DNA from: Jejudonia soesokkakensis
Lineage (GTDB): Bacteria; Bacteroidota; Bacteroidia; Flavobacteriales; Flavobacteriaceae
Length of the DNA stretch: 64,000 nt
Direction: 5' to 3'
NCBI RefSeq assembly: GCF_042664795.1
Contig: NZ_JBHTBN010000007.1
Location: 62,001-126,000, forward strand
Below the pieces are notes generated by a model, which was not told the DNA's origin, did no database searches, and was given only the letters and a program-made list of their open reading frames with translations. The translations under genes and the position numbers were made by a program. Below, in pieces: positions 1 through 8,443 of this stretch (position 1 is the stretch's first letter; each line of letters opens with the position of its first letter).

Positions 1-7
1 AAATATT

Positions 8-778
8 GTGCTAGAAACCCAGAATCTAATGGTAGGGTATTATCAAAAAAAGAACTCTTTTCCCATTGCATCAGATATTAATTTTAGTTTAACTGAAGGA
101 CAATTAATAGGATTAGTAGGTACCAACGGTATTGGAAAGTCAACTTTACTCCGAACGTTAACAAGAATGCAACCCGAACTTGGAGGGAATATTGTACTGA
201 AAGGAAAGTCGCTATCAGACTATTCTTCTGTGCAATTAGCAACTCAAATCAGCGTGGTTTTAACTGAAGCATTTGCGTCAAAAAACCTAACCGTTCTTGA
301 AATGGTTTCTTTAGGCAGACAACCGTACACTAACTGGATTGGTCAACTTTCCGAAGCCGACAAAAGCGCTATTGCAGAAGCACTTTACATAACAGAAACC
401 AAAGCACTTTCAGAAAAAAAATGCTATGAAATAAGTGATGGCCAGTTACAACGTGTCGCAATTGCCAGAGCCTTGGCGCAGGATACACCCATCATAATTC
501 TGGATGAGCCTACCACACATCTGGACTTATATCATCGAGCCTATATATTAAAAATGCTTAAAAAACTCGCTATCGAAAAGGACAAAACTATTCTCTTTTC
601 CACCCATGAAATCGATCTTGCTATTCAGCTTGCCGACAGTATGATTGTGATGACTCCGTCAAAAACATACTTTAATACTCCCTGCCAACTCATTGAAGAA
701 GGCACCTTCGCCTCACTATTCCCTAAAGAAACCATTGCTTTTGATGAAAATACAGGACGGTTTGGGGTAAATTCTTAA
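8..778 (+). CDS. ABC transporter ATP-binding protein, FecE/BtuD (iron-siderophore/B12) type
   Basis: This is the cytoplasmic ATPase subunit of a FecBCD/BtuBCD-type importer that takes up iron chelates or cobalamin through a permease pair. Walker A is GTNGIGKST (residues 38-46), the signature is ISDGQ (142-146), Walker B is IIILDE (162-167) and the switch histidine is H200 in STHEID. The length of 256 aa is normal for the family. The listed start is GTG at 8, but the codons before it (2-7, Asn-Ile) are open to the window edge, so the true start probably lies a few codons upstream, outside the window. The cognate permease would be expected upstream. The substrate cannot be read from the sequence. 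Confidence 0.87.
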   Translation: MLETQNLMVGYYQKKNSFPIASDINFSLTEGQLIGLVGTNGIGKSTLLRTLTRMQPELGGNIVLKGKSLSDYSSVQLATQISVVLTEAFASKNLTVLEMVSLGRQPYTNWIGQLSEADKSAIAEALYITETKALSEKKCYEISDGQLQRVAIARALAQDTPIIILDEPTTHLDLYHRAYILKMLKKLAIEKDKTILFSTHEIDLAIQLADSMIVMTPSKTYFNTPCQLIEEGTFASLFPKETIAFDENTGRFGVNS

Positions 779-854
779 AATAATATCTTCCTACCATAGA
801 AGGTAAGAGTTGATCTACACTGCTACTATTTCATTTTTGTTTACGGGGAGATGG

Positions 855-872
855 TTTTCAGTTTACTGAAAA
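855..872. other. Perfect 7-bp dyad between the ABC gene and rmuC
   Basis: TTTTCAG-TTTA-CTGAAAA forms a 7-bp stem with a 4-nt loop, 77 nt past the stop of the ABC gene and about 30 nt before a -7-like box. No T-tract follows, so it is a poor intrinsic terminator. It may be an operator or chance. Confidence 0.3.
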
Positions 873-901
873 TCTGGGTGGTCTGAAACATAAATTCTCG
901 C

Positions 902-909
902 TATCTTTA
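902..909 (+). promoter_or_regulatory. Near-consensus -7 box before rmuC
   Basis: TATCTTTA differs from the Bacteroidetes -7 consensus TANNTTTG only at the last base and lies 36 nt upstream of the rmuC start. No clear -33 TTG is seen. Confidence 0.35.
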
Positions 910-945
910 CTACAAAATCTATTAAAAATAATACCCTATTATATT

Positions 946-2271
946 TTGAACGAAACTTTTCTTTTTCTTCTTCTTGCCGCAATTTGCCTACTTATTGGAG
1001 CTTTTATAGGCAATCTCATTGCACGTCTCAAACAAAAATCGGAAACTGGAAAACTTGAAGAACGTTTGTTGCAAGCCAGTCATCAAGAGGAAAAATTACA
1101 GGAACGTTTTGAAAATGTACTGAATGAGCGTGAAGCGATACGGAAAGAAAAAGAATTTTTAAATTCTGAATTGGTCAAACGAAATACAGAATTTGACAAT
1201 CTAGAACAAAAAAACAGGGAACAAAAAGCCGAGGTTGAAAAGCTTCAGGAGAAGTTCACCAAAGAGTTTGAAAATCTTGCCAATAAAATTCTGGATGAAA
1301 AATCCACCAAGTTTACCAAGCAGAATAAAGAAAGTTTGGAGGTTTTGTTAAATCCACTTTCAGAAAAGATAAAAGTATTTGAAAAACGGGTTGAAGATAC
1401 ACACAAAGAAAGTATCGATCGCCACGCCATGCTCCGCCAGCAAATTATTGGTTTAAAAGAACTCAACGAACAGATGAGTAAAGAAGCTACCAATCTTACT
1501 AAAGCGTTAAAGGGAGATAGCAAAATACAGGGAAACTGGGGAGAGTTGGTATTAGAGCGTGTTTTAGAGAAAAGCGGACTTGAAAAAGATAGAGAGTATT
1601 TTGTTCAAAATAGTTATACCAATGTTGAGGGTAAAAGAGTACTTCCAGATGTGGTGCTTCATTTACCCGACCATAAAAAAATGATTATTGATAGTAAGGT
1701 ATCATTGGTTGCCTATGAGCGTTTTGTGAATGAAGAAGATGAAGAGTTGCGACCAAAATATCTAAAAGAGCATATCGCCTCCCTTCGAAAGCATATAGAT
1801 CAGTTAAGTGCAAAAAATTACCAGGATATTTATCATATTGAAAGTCCTGATTTTGTATTACTGTTTGTCCCTATTGAACCAGCCTTTGCTGTAGCTATTA
1901 ATCAGGATAGTAGTTTATATAATTGGGCATTTGAAAAGAATATTGTCATCGTCACTCCTTCTACCCTATTAGCTACGTTGCGTACAATCGACAGCATGTG
2001 GACAAATGAAAAACAACAACAAAATGCTATAGAAATTGCGACACAAGCAGGTGCACTTTACGATAGTTTTACTAACTTAACAGACGAATTAATTAAAGTT
2101 GGGAAACAAATAGGTACTGTCCAAGGTAGTTACGAAAGTGCTATGAAAAAGCTAACTGGAAGAGGAAATCTTGTTTCACGAGTTGAAAAACTAAAAAGAT
2201 TAGGCGCTAAAGCCAGCAAACATATTGATCAGAAGTTGCTGGAAAGGGCAAAAGAAAATGATGATGAATAA
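946..2271 (+). CDS. rmuC: DNA recombination protein RmuC
   Basis: RmuC is a membrane-anchored protein that limits recombination at inverted repeats and is predicted to carry a PD-(D/E)XK-like nuclease fold. Residues 3-25 form one transmembrane segment. Residues about 30-185 are a charged, heptad-rich coiled coil. The conserved RmuC core follows, with GNWGELVLERVL (197-208) and the DSKVSLVAYERF block near residue 250. Its 441 aa match the usual family length. The start is a TTG at 946, which places the membrane anchor directly at the N-terminus, as is typical; no ATG occurs before the anchor. It is a lone gene followed 31 nt later by a small membrane protein gene. Confidence 0.93.
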   Translation: MNETFLFLLLAAICLLIGAFIGNLIARLKQKSETGKLEERLLQASHQEEKLQERFENVLNEREAIRKEKEFLNSELVKRNTEFDNLEQKNREQKAEVEKLQEKFTKEFENLANKILDEKSTKFTKQNKESLEVLLNPLSEKIKVFEKRVEDTHKESIDRHAMLRQQIIGLKELNEQMSKEATNLTKALKGDSKIQGNWGELVLERVLEKSGLEKDREYFVQNSYTNVEGKRVLPDVVLHLPDHKKMIIDSKVSLVAYERFVNEEDEELRPKYLKEHIASLRKHIDQLSAKNYQDIYHIESPDFVLLFVPIEPAFAVAINQDSSLYNWAFEKNIVIVTPSTLLATLRTIDSMWTNEKQQQNAIEIATQAGALYDSFTNLTDELIKVGKQIGTVQGSYESAMKKLTGRGNLVSRVEKLKRLGAKASKHIDQKLLERAKENDDE

Positions 2272-2302
2272 AGTGGGAAAAATAATTTTAAATTGATACA
2301 TC

Positions 2303-2515
2303 ATGGATAAAACAACAAAAGCATTAATCAAAGCAGATAGTATTACGTACTTGATATTTAGTATATTACTTATTGGCGGTGGAATTTACAGTTTACTTGC
2401 AACTCCTGTAAGTCCTGGGAATAACATTAATACTTTCTACCAAGCTGTTGGTGTATTTATGTTATTAATTGGGGTTGGAGTTTTTGTTGCTTTATTGATT
2501 AAACACAAAAAATAA
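2303..2515 (+). CDS. Small two-helix membrane protein, unknown function
   Basis: This 70-aa protein has two predicted transmembrane helices (about residues 14-33 and 46-65) joined by a short polar loop, and ends in a basic LIKHKK tail that should sit in the cytoplasm. I do not recognise a family. It lies just after rmuC and before two more small membrane or exported proteins on the same strand, so these may be co-transcribed, but nothing links them functionally. The ATG at 2303 has no Shine-Dalgarno, as usual here. Confidence 0.7.
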   Translation: MDKTTKALIKADSITYLIFSILLIGGGIYSLLATPVSPGNNINTFYQAVGVFMLLIGVGVFVALLIKHKK

Positions 2516-2548
2516 TTAATAAAATCACTGCTTTCGCAGAGATATACT

Positions 2549-2917
2549 ATGAAAAAAATACTCTTTATCATTTTGGGCGTGCTATTTGCCGGTTACTTAT
2601 TATATTTTGCATTTGTATACTTTGTACCTTATAGTGAAGGTACACGTGCAGGAGAGCTCATAAAATTTAGTCATAAAGGAGTCATTGTAAAAACATGGGA
2701 AGGTGAGATAAGCCAGGGAATTAGTGGCGCCCAAATCTTTGAGTTTTCGGTATTGGATCAAAATGAACAGGTTATAGAGGATCTCAAAGAATACCAAGGA
2801 CAGTATGTAAAACTCACTTATGTAGAACGGTTTGGCACCTTCTTTTTCTGGGGTGACACAAAATACTTTATTACAGCTGTTGAGCAGGAACAATCCCCTC
2901 ATTTTAATAGAAATTAA
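2549..2917 (+). CDS. Conserved flavobacterial exported/membrane-anchored protein
   Basis: This 122-aa protein has an N-terminal hydrophobic helix (residues 3-26) followed by an apparently beta-rich soluble part. The segment RAGELIKFSHKG is shared by a family of short Bacteroidetes proteins that I recall being mislabelled 6-phosphogluconate dehydrogenase in databases. It is far too short for that enzyme and has no Rossmann motif, so that name should not be used. No lipobox cysteine is present, so the helix is either a signal anchor or an uncleaved signal. The function is unknown. Confidence 0.75.
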   Translation: MKKILFIILGVLFAGYLLYFAFVYFVPYSEGTRAGELIKFSHKGVIVKTWEGEISQGISGAQIFEFSVLDQNEQVIEDLKEYQGQYVKLTYVERFGTFFFWGDTKYFITAVEQEQSPHFNRN

Positions 2918-2923
2918 TAAATA

Positions 2924-3217
2924 ATGATGGTGTTTTTTAATAAAAGGTTTTTTATAATATTGCTTATCATAATGACATTGTTGTTACTCCCTTTGATAGC
3001 AGGATACTTCAGCAAACAAATTAACTGGTCACTATCTGATTATGTTATTGCAGGTGGACTCTTCATTTTTGCAGGTGGATGTATCGAATTAATTTTAAGC
3101 AGAGCTATAAAACCTAAGCATAAATATTTAGGTATTTTAATTATCATTACCATACTACTGCTTGTTTTTATTGAGCTTGCAGTAGGATTATTTGGAACAC
3201 CTTTCGCAGGTAGTTAA
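2924..3217 (+). CDS. Small polytopic membrane protein, unknown function
   Basis: This 97-aa, very hydrophobic protein has three likely membrane helices (about residues 9-27, 39-60 and 69-90). Two consecutive ATG codons open the frame. It lies 6 nt after the preceding exported protein gene and 9 nt before the DinB-like gene, so a short operon covering 2303-3697 is likely. No family recognised. Confidence 0.7.
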   Translation: MMVFFNKRFFIILLIIMTLLLLPLIAGYFSKQINWSLSDYVIAGGLFIFAGGCIELILSRAIKPKHKYLGILIIITILLLVFIELAVGLFGTPFAGS

Positions 3218-3226
3218 AATAACATC

Positions 3227-3697
3227 ATGGAGGACTCAAAAAACCTTTCCGTTCGTTTTAAAGAAGTATTGTTTCATGGCACCTGGGTTGCCAATACAAA
3301 TTATAGAGCTCAATTAGAGAATTTAGATTGGCAAACAGCTACTACTCACATAGCCGACCTTAACAGTATCGCTGCACTTACGCAACATATCAATTATTAT
3401 ATTAAAGGTGTCAATCAAGTATTTGATGGAGGCCAATTAGAAATACGTGACACTTATAGCTTTGACTTTCCTGAGGTTACTTCTCAAGAACAATGGAAAA
3501 CTATTTTAAATGAGTTTTGGAAGAACGCAAACGATTTCGCCTCTTATATCGAAGCACTTTCAGAAGAGAAACTTGCGACTCACTTTGTGGATAAAAAATA
3601 TGGAAGCTATCTGCGGAATGTGGAGGGCATGATAGAACATTGCTACTATCATTTAGGGCAAATTGTACTCATTAAGAAAATGCTTCAGAAACAATAA
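3227..3697 (+). CDS. DinB-like (four-helix, metal-binding) protein
   Basis: This 156-aa soluble protein has the helical pattern of the DinB/DUF1572 superfamily, four-helix proteins that usually carry a three-histidine metal site. Candidate ligands are the histidine in ALTQHINYY (near residue 53) and the pair in MIEHCYYHLGQ (near 138 and 142). Members are linked to stress responses and to thiol-dependent transferases, but the reaction is not predictable. It is the last gene of the run starting at 2303 and converges on the cupredoxin gene. Confidence 0.75.
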   Translation: MEDSKNLSVRFKEVLFHGTWVANTNYRAQLENLDWQTATTHIADLNSIAALTQHINYYIKGVNQVFDGGQLEIRDTYSFDFPEVTSQEQWKTILNEFWKNANDFASYIEALSEEKLATHFVDKKYGSYLRNVEGMIEHCYYHLGQIVLIKKMLQKQ

Positions 3698-3703
3698 AAT
3701 AAA

Positions 3704-3725
3704 AAATCCCGCCGAAGCAGGATTT
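3704..3725 (-). terminator. Intrinsic terminator of the cupredoxin gene, UUCG tetraloop
   Basis: Read on the minus strand, AAATCCTGC-TTCG-GCGGGATTT forms a 9-bp stem with one G-U pair closed by a C(UUCG)G tetraloop, followed by a T-rich run. It lies 22 nt past the stop of the minus-strand gene and 7 nt past the converging DinB gene, so it may serve both. Confidence 0.85.
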
Positions 3726-3746
3726 AAATTCATTCAGAAGATATAA

Positions 3747-4325
3747 TTATCTTTTTACTACCTGAAAAGTTGTTGACAAACCTCCAGATTTTGCTGTTAC
3801 AAGATACATACCTCTTGATAGATCAGACATATCAATTTCTGTGATATTTCCTGAAGCACTTCCTTGAGTTATTACTTTCCCGAGTACGTTATGAATTACA
3901 AAACTATCCAACTCAAATAATGAGCTTACAGTTAAGGTATTTGATACTGGATTTGGATAATAGTTTATGTTTGTAGCAAACTTGTCATCCACACCTAATT
4001 CTTCAGTAATTGTAAGTCTTCCAAACATTGAGCCTGGATGTATGGTACATAAATAGTCTATTTCTGCCACACTCATAAAGGTATAAGAATAAACAAATCC
4101 CATCCCCGTTTCGGTTCCAGAACTAAAATCTCCTGGAGCATCCGGGTCTGTACTTTCAACATTGTGGGGTGCCGTATTACCCCAAGTCCATTCAACTGTA
4201 TCCCCAACCTCTAATGTTACGTTTGCGTCTGTAGTTCCCTGAAGCCAGGAAACATTAAAGGTGTCTTGTGCAAAAAGCATTGTGCTGGAAAGTATAAATG
4301 CTACGAATAAAGTAATTTTTTTCAT
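3747..4325 (-). CDS. Secreted plastocyanin/azurin-like cupredoxin with T9SS sorting domain
   Basis: This is a predicted type 1 copper protein exported across both membranes. Residues 1-19 are a Sec signal peptide ending in LFAQ. The cupredoxin domain (about 20-108) shows the full ligand set: H54 (APHNV), then C93, H96 and M100 in YLCTIHPGSM. Residues about 120-192 are a type IX secretion type A sorting domain beginning NYYPNPVSNT and ending in a basic VVKR tail. Such proteins may carry electrons or bind copper at the cell surface; the partner is unknown. It is a single gene ending at a strong terminator. Confidence 0.9.
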   Translation of the reverse strand: MKKITLFVAFILSSTMLFAQDTFNVSWLQGTTDANVTLEVGDTVEWTWGNTAPHNVESTDPDAPGDFSSGTETGMGFVYSYTFMSVAEIDYLCTIHPGSMFGRLTITEELGVDDKFATNINYYPNPVSNTLTVSSLFELDSFVIHNVLGKVITQGSASGNITEIDMSDLSRGMYLVTAKSGGLSTTFQVVKR

Positions 4326-4421
4326 GTTGTTATGTATTTAGTTTTGTAAAAGATACGATATAAATTAGGTCTTGGTTCTAATATTAAAGATATTAGTTAA
4401 ATTTAAATATTTTAAAAAGCA

Positions 4422-4449
4422 AAAATCCCACAAATAATGGCAGGATTTT
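4422..4449 (-). terminator. carB: Terminator downstream of carB
   Basis: AAAATCC (4422-4428) pairs with GGATTTT (4443-4449) across a 14-nt loop, 20 nt past the carB stop. On the minus strand the second arm runs into a T-rich stretch. It is weaker than the cupredoxin terminator. Confidence 0.6.
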
Positions 4450-4468
4450 ATTTTTAAAAAGGTTTTTA

Positions 4469-7321
4469 TTATTTACTTAAATACATTTTTCTTCTAGAAT
4501 ATAAATCGTAGAATTCATCATCTTTTAAACTGTCTATAAATAAGATACTTTCGCCGGTACTTTTCATCTCCGGACCTAATTGTTTATTTACATTCGGAAA
4601 TTTATTAAAGCTAAAAACTGGTTGCTTGATAGCATAGCCCTCAAGATGTGGTTTAAAATCGAAGTCGGTTACCTTATTGTGCCCCAGCATTACTTTTGTA
4701 GCGTAATTTACATAGGGCTCTCCATATGCTTTTGCAATAAATGGAACTGTTCTCGAGGCTCTAGGATTGGCTTCAATTATAAATACCTTATCATCTTTAA
4801 TCGCAAACTGAATATTAATAAGGCCTACCGTATTTAAAGCTCTAGCAATTTTGAACGTATGGTCTTTTATTTGCTGAAGCACTAGGTCTCCTAAGTTAAA
4901 CGGAGGTAACAATGCATTGGAATCACCCGAGTGAATTCCGCACGGTTCTATATGCTCCATAATCCCTATAATATACACATTCTCACCATCACAAATTGCG
5001 TCTGCTTCTGCCTCGATGGCTCCGTCCAGATAATGATCGAGCAATAATTTGTTATTCGGAATTTTACGCAATAAGTCAACTACGTGCTCTTCCAATTCCT
5101 TTTTGTTGATAACAATTTTCATCCCTTGACCGCCCAATACATATGAAGGTCTAATTAATAAAGGGAAATCCAACTCTTCTGAAAGTGCCAAGGCTTCTTC
5201 TGTTGTTTCAGCAGTTCCAAACTCTGGATACGGAATGTTATTTTCTTTTAACAAGGTAGAGAAGCTTCCGCGATCTTCGGCTAAATCAAGTGACTTATAG
5301 CTCGTTCCCAGTACTTTGATTCCGTAGCGATCTAACTTTTCGGCAAGCTTTAAAGCTGTTTGTCCTCCTAACTGAACAATCACTCCTTCTGGATTTTCAT
5401 GCCGAATAATATCATAAATATGTTCCCAGAAAACAGGTTCAAAATACAGTTTGTCGGCTACATCAAAATCGGTAGATACCGTTTCAGGATTACAGTTGAT
5501 CATAATGGTCTCATACCCAATTTCTGAAGCTGCCAACACCCCATGAACACAGCAGTAATCGAATTCAATTCCTTGCCCGATACGGTTAGGCCCAGAACCT
5601 AACACAATAATTTTTTTCTTATCGGTTACTACACTATCGTTTTCTGAATAACGGTTTCCATCTGCAGTTTCCATTTCATTCTCGAAAGTAGAGTAGTAAT
5701 AAGGAGTTTGTGCTTTAAACTCGGCAGCACACGTATCCACTAGCTTGTAAACACGCTGAATATTCATTTCTTCACGTTTTTTATACACCTGACTTTCAAG
5801 ACACTTCAACATATGAGCGATCTGCCGATCTCCATATCCTTTTTGCTTCGCCTCTAGTAATAATTCTCTCGGAAGGGTATCGAGATTAAATTTAGATATC
5901 TCTTTTTCAAGCATGTATAATTCTTCGTACTGACGTAAGAACCACATATCAATTTTGGTGATCTCATGTATTCTGCTTAGTGGAATACCCATTTGTATGG
6001 CATCGTAAATTACAAATACACGATCCCAACTAGCATTTTTCAATTTATCTAAGATCTGTTCGTAGTCGGTATAACTTTTACCATCGGCTCCTAGTCCATT
6101 CCTTTTAATTTCAAGGGATTGGGTAGCTTTATGTAGTGCTTCTTGAAAACAACGGCCAATTCCCATAACTTCTCCTACGGCTTTCATTTGGAGACCAAGC
6201 GTACGGTCACTACCTTCAAATTTGTCAAAATTCCAACGTGGGATTTTAACAATGACATAATCTAAGGTTGGTTCAAATAAAGCTGAAGTAGATTTTGTAA
6301 TCTGATTGTCGAGCTCGTCAAGATGATATCCAACAGCAAGTTTTGCTGCGATTTTAGCAATTGGATAACCCGTTGCTTTTGAAGCTAAGGCTGAAGAACG
6401 TGAGACTCGGGGATTAATTTCAATAGCAATGATATCCTCTTTTTCATCTGGACTTACAGCAAATTGAACGTTACATCCACCTGCAAAATCACCAATACTT
6501 CGCATCATATGGATTGCCATATCTCGCATTCGTTGATAGGTACGATCACTTAAAGTCATTGCCGGAGCAACAGTAATGGAGTCACCCGTATGAATTCCCA
6601 TTGGATCCATATTTTCAATCGCACAAATGATTACTACATTATCATTGGCATCACGTAGAAGTTCTAATTCGTATTCTTTCCAGCCAATTAAAGCCTTGTC
6701 AATCATGACTTCATGAATGGGAGAAATTTCTAGACCATGGCGTAGCAAATCATCAAAATCTTCTTCTTTATACACAATGGAAGCTCCAGCTCCACCCAAC
6801 GTAAAAGAAGCTCTAATCACCAACGGAAAGCCAAATTCCTGGGCAATTTCTTTACCTTTTAAGTACGAATTTGCAGTAGCTTGTGGAGCCATTGGAATTC
6901 CAATTTTAAGCATCAATTCTCTAAACTGCTCTCTGTCTTCGGTGATATTAATAGCATCAATATCTACTCCAATGATTTCAACTCCAAAATCTTTCCAGAT
7001 TCCCTTTTCATCTGCTTCAATACAAAGATTCAAAGCGGTTTGTCCTCCCATGGTTGGAAGTACTGCATCAATTTGTGGATGCTCTTTTAGTACTTTAACT
7101 ATTGATTTTGTAGTAAGAGGCAATAAGTACACATGATCTGCCATAGAAGGGTCTGTCATGATAGTTGCCGGATTAGAATTTATAAGTATGGTTTCAATTC
7201 CATCTTCTCTAAGGGAGCGCAATGCCTGCGATCCTGAGTAGTCAAATTCGCAAGCCTGTCCAATAATAATAGGGCCTGAGCCGATAAGTAAGATGGATTT
7301 TAATTTAGAATTTTTTGGCAT
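4469..7321 (-). CDS. carB: Carbamoyl-phosphate synthase large subunit (lacking the allosteric domain)
   Basis: CarB makes carbamoyl phosphate from bicarbonate, ATP and the ammonia delivered by the CarA glutaminase, feeding arginine and pyrimidine synthesis. Two homologous synthetase halves are visible: the first begins with IGSGPIIIGQACEFDYSG, the second with GSGPNRIGQGIEFDYC near residue 575, each followed by an ATP-grasp region. The protein stops soon after LGPEMKSTGES, at 950 aa against about 1070 in E. coli, so the C-terminal MGS-like allosteric domain (UMP/ornithine control) is missing. As I recall, about 950 aa is common in flavobacteria, so this is a lineage feature and not a truncation. 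carA is not adjacent. ATG start at 7321. Confidence 0.96.
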   Translation of the reverse strand: MPKNSKLKSILLIGSGPIIIGQACEFDYSGSQALRSLREDGIETILINSNPATIMTDPSMADHVYLLPLTTKSIVKVLKEHPQIDAVLPTMGGQTALNLCIEADEKGIWKDFGVEIIGVDIDAINITEDREQFRELMLKIGIPMAPQATANSYLKGKEIAQEFGFPLVIRASFTLGGAGASIVYKEEDFDDLLRHGLEISPIHEVMIDKALIGWKEYELELLRDANDNVVIICAIENMDPMGIHTGDSITVAPAMTLSDRTYQRMRDMAIHMMRSIGDFAGGCNVQFAVSPDEKEDIIAIEINPRVSRSSALASKATGYPIAKIAAKLAVGYHLDELDNQITKSTSALFEPTLDYVIVKIPRWNFDKFEGSDRTLGLQMKAVGEVMGIGRCFQEALHKATQSLEIKRNGLGADGKSYTDYEQILDKLKNASWDRVFVIYDAIQMGIPLSRIHEITKIDMWFLRQYEELYMLEKEISKFNLDTLPRELLLEAKQKGYGDRQIAHMLKCLESQVYKKREEMNIQRVYKLVDTCAAEFKAQTPYYYSTFENEMETADGNRYSENDSVVTDKKKIIVLGSGPNRIGQGIEFDYCCVHGVLAASEIGYETIMINCNPETVSTDFDVADKLYFEPVFWEHIYDIIRHENPEGVIVQLGGQTALKLAEKLDRYGIKVLGTSYKSLDLAEDRGSFSTLLKENNIPYPEFGTAETTEEALALSEELDFPLLIRPSYVLGGQGMKIVINKKELEEHVVDLLRKIPNNKLLLDHYLDGAIEAEADAICDGENVYIIGIMEHIEPCGIHSGDSNALLPPFNLGDLVLQQIKDHTFKIARALNTVGLINIQFAIKDDKVFIIEANPRASRTVPFIAKAYGEPYVNYATKVMLGHNKVTDFDFKPHLEGYAIKQPVFSFNKFPNVNKQLGPEMKSTGESILFIDSLKDDEFYDLYSRRKMYLSK

Positions 7322-7372
7322 TTTGAGGTGCTTTTTTTGATGGCTTAAAATTACGATTCAATAGGGTATAAA

Positions 7373-7405
7373 AAAAAGGTGTTGCTTTTAAAACAACACC
7401 TTTTT
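7373..7405. terminator. Bidirectional intrinsic terminator between rpmH and carB
   Basis: AAAAAGGTGTTG pairs perfectly with CAACACCTTTTT across a 9-nt loop, giving a 12-bp stem with T-runs on both strands. Its position 19 nt past the rpmH stop shows that rpmH ends here and that carB has its own promoter. Confidence 0.9.
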
Positions 7406-7423
7406 ATATATAACTTATCAACA

Positions 7424-7585
7424 TTATTTTTTGTGACGAGCTTCGGTTGATACAGAAAGTTTCTTACGGCCTTTCGCTCTGCGCGCAGCCAATACTTTTC
7501 TTCCGTTTACAGACGCCATACGCTCTCTAAAACCGTGCTTGTTTCTTCTTTTTCTTTTTGATGGCTGAAATGTTCTTTTGCTCAT
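7424..7585 (-). CDS. rpmH: 50S ribosomal protein L34
   Basis: This is the 53-aa large-subunit protein L34. Translation of the minus strand from ATG at 7585 gives MSKRTFQPSKRKRRNKHGFR at the start and a basic tail ending EARHKK. TFQPSKRKRRNKHGFRERM is the family hallmark, and the length is normal for Bacteroidetes. The gene is often next to dnaA in other bacteria; here dnaA is about 37 kb away. A well-formed promoter lies about 105 nt upstream and a strong terminator follows, so it is probably monocistronic. Confidence 0.97.
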   Translation of the reverse strand: MSKRTFQPSKRKRRNKHGFRERMASVNGRKVLAARRAKGRKKLSVSTEARHKK

Positions 7586-7690
7586 TTTAGTATACTTTAA
7601 CTTGTATCAATTCTTTCTTTAAAATTCTCTTTTGAGAGCGCCTAAACAAAAGCTTCTTAACTACAACATACTTCTTCGCGTAGGCGGGTG

Positions 7691-7720
7691 CAAATATACA
7701 ACGTTTTTTTACTTTCCAAA
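7691..7720 (-). promoter_or_regulatory. rpmH: Sigma-A promoter of rpmH
   Basis: On the minus strand, TTTG (7720-7717), an 18-nt spacer, then TATATTTG (7698-7691) match the Bacteroidetes pattern TTG-N17-23-TANNTTTG. It implies a leader of about 100 nt before the L34 start. Confidence 0.75.
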
Positions 7721-7753
7721 GAGATTTTGTAAAATATTTTTGAATGTTTTTAG

Positions 7754-7761
7754 TACCTTTG
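7754..7761 (+). promoter_or_regulatory. -7 box of the TPR membrane protein gene
   Basis: TACCTTTG fits TANNTTTG exactly and lies 22 nt before the ATG at 7784. The nearest TTTG upstream (7726-7729) is 24 nt away, slightly long. It is arranged divergently with the rpmH promoter. Confidence 0.55.
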
Positions 7762-7783
7762 ACACCCGTTAAAAAACCAATAC

Positions 7784-8347
7784 ATGTTCAACAAAAATAT
7801 TAAATTAGTTTTAACCGCATTATGCATAGCAGCAGCTGTCTGGCAGTTTGTAGAAGAAAATATTGGAAACGGTATTATGTTCATTCTGCTTGCCGGCATT
7901 TTTGTGTTTCTTTACTTTAAAAACGAAATTATACTATTAGCCTTTCTCCGTCTTAGAAAGCAGGACTTTCCTGGCGCTAAAAAATGGCTTGATAAAATTA
8001 AAAATCCCGAAGCTGCATTAGTTAAAAAACAACAAGGGTATTACAATTACCTCAACGGTTTAATGGTTTCTCAAACCAATATGAATGAAGCTGAAAAGTA
8101 TTTTAAAAAGGCTGTAAGTCTTGGTTTAAGTATGGATACAGATATGGCAATGACAAAATTAAATCTTGCTGGAATTGCAATGACCAAGAATCGGAAACGA
8201 GAAGCAGAAAAGCTATTGGCCGAAGCTAAAAAACTCGACAAGCACAATATGATGGATGAGCAGATAAAAATGATGAAACAACAAATGAAACGTGCGGGAC
8301 AACCTAAGCAACAATACGGCGGAGGCCGCGGAGGTAGAAGACGCTAA
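7784..8347 (+). CDS. DUF2892-like membrane protein with TPR-like tail
   Basis: This 187-aa protein has two adjacent membrane helices (about residues 7-20 and 29-47) and then a helical, TPR-like cytoplasmic region (about 55-150) with paired helices such as EAEKYFKKAVSLG. It ends in an unusual GGGRGGRRR tail that is rich in glycine and arginine and could bind nucleic acid or acidic lipid. Proteins of this layout are common in flavobacteria and have no assigned function. It has its own promoter and terminator. Confidence 0.75.
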   Translation: MFNKNIKLVLTALCIAAAVWQFVEENIGNGIMFILLAGIFVFLYFKNEIILLAFLRLRKQDFPGAKKWLDKIKNPEAALVKKQQGYYNYLNGLMVSQTNMNEAEKYFKKAVSLGLSMDTDMAMTKLNLAGIAMTKNRKREAEKLLAEAKKLDKHNMMDEQIKMMKQQMKRAGQPKQQYGGGRGGRRR

Positions 8348-8387
8348 CTTACGGAACAATCTTCAGTGGTTATTAACACAAAAACAA

Positions 8388-8428
8388 AAGCCTCAAATAA
8401 ATAGAAATACTAATTTGAGGCTTTTTTT
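8388..8428. terminator. Bidirectional terminator
   Basis: AAGCCTCAAAT (8388-8398) pairs with ATTTGAGGCTT (8413-8423), an 11-bp stem followed by seven T on the plus strand. It sits between two converging genes and can serve both. Confidence 0.88.
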
Positions 8429-8443
8429 AGTATTTGAATCTTA

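Noticed and set aside
2549..2917. 6-phosphogluconate dehydrogenase
   Set aside because: The name is attached to similar short proteins, but at 122 aa with a membrane anchor and no Rossmann motif it cannot be that enzyme.
6717..7136. 139-codon plus-strand frame opposite carB
   Set aside because: It lies wholly within carB on the other strand and has no domain; typical antisense shadow.
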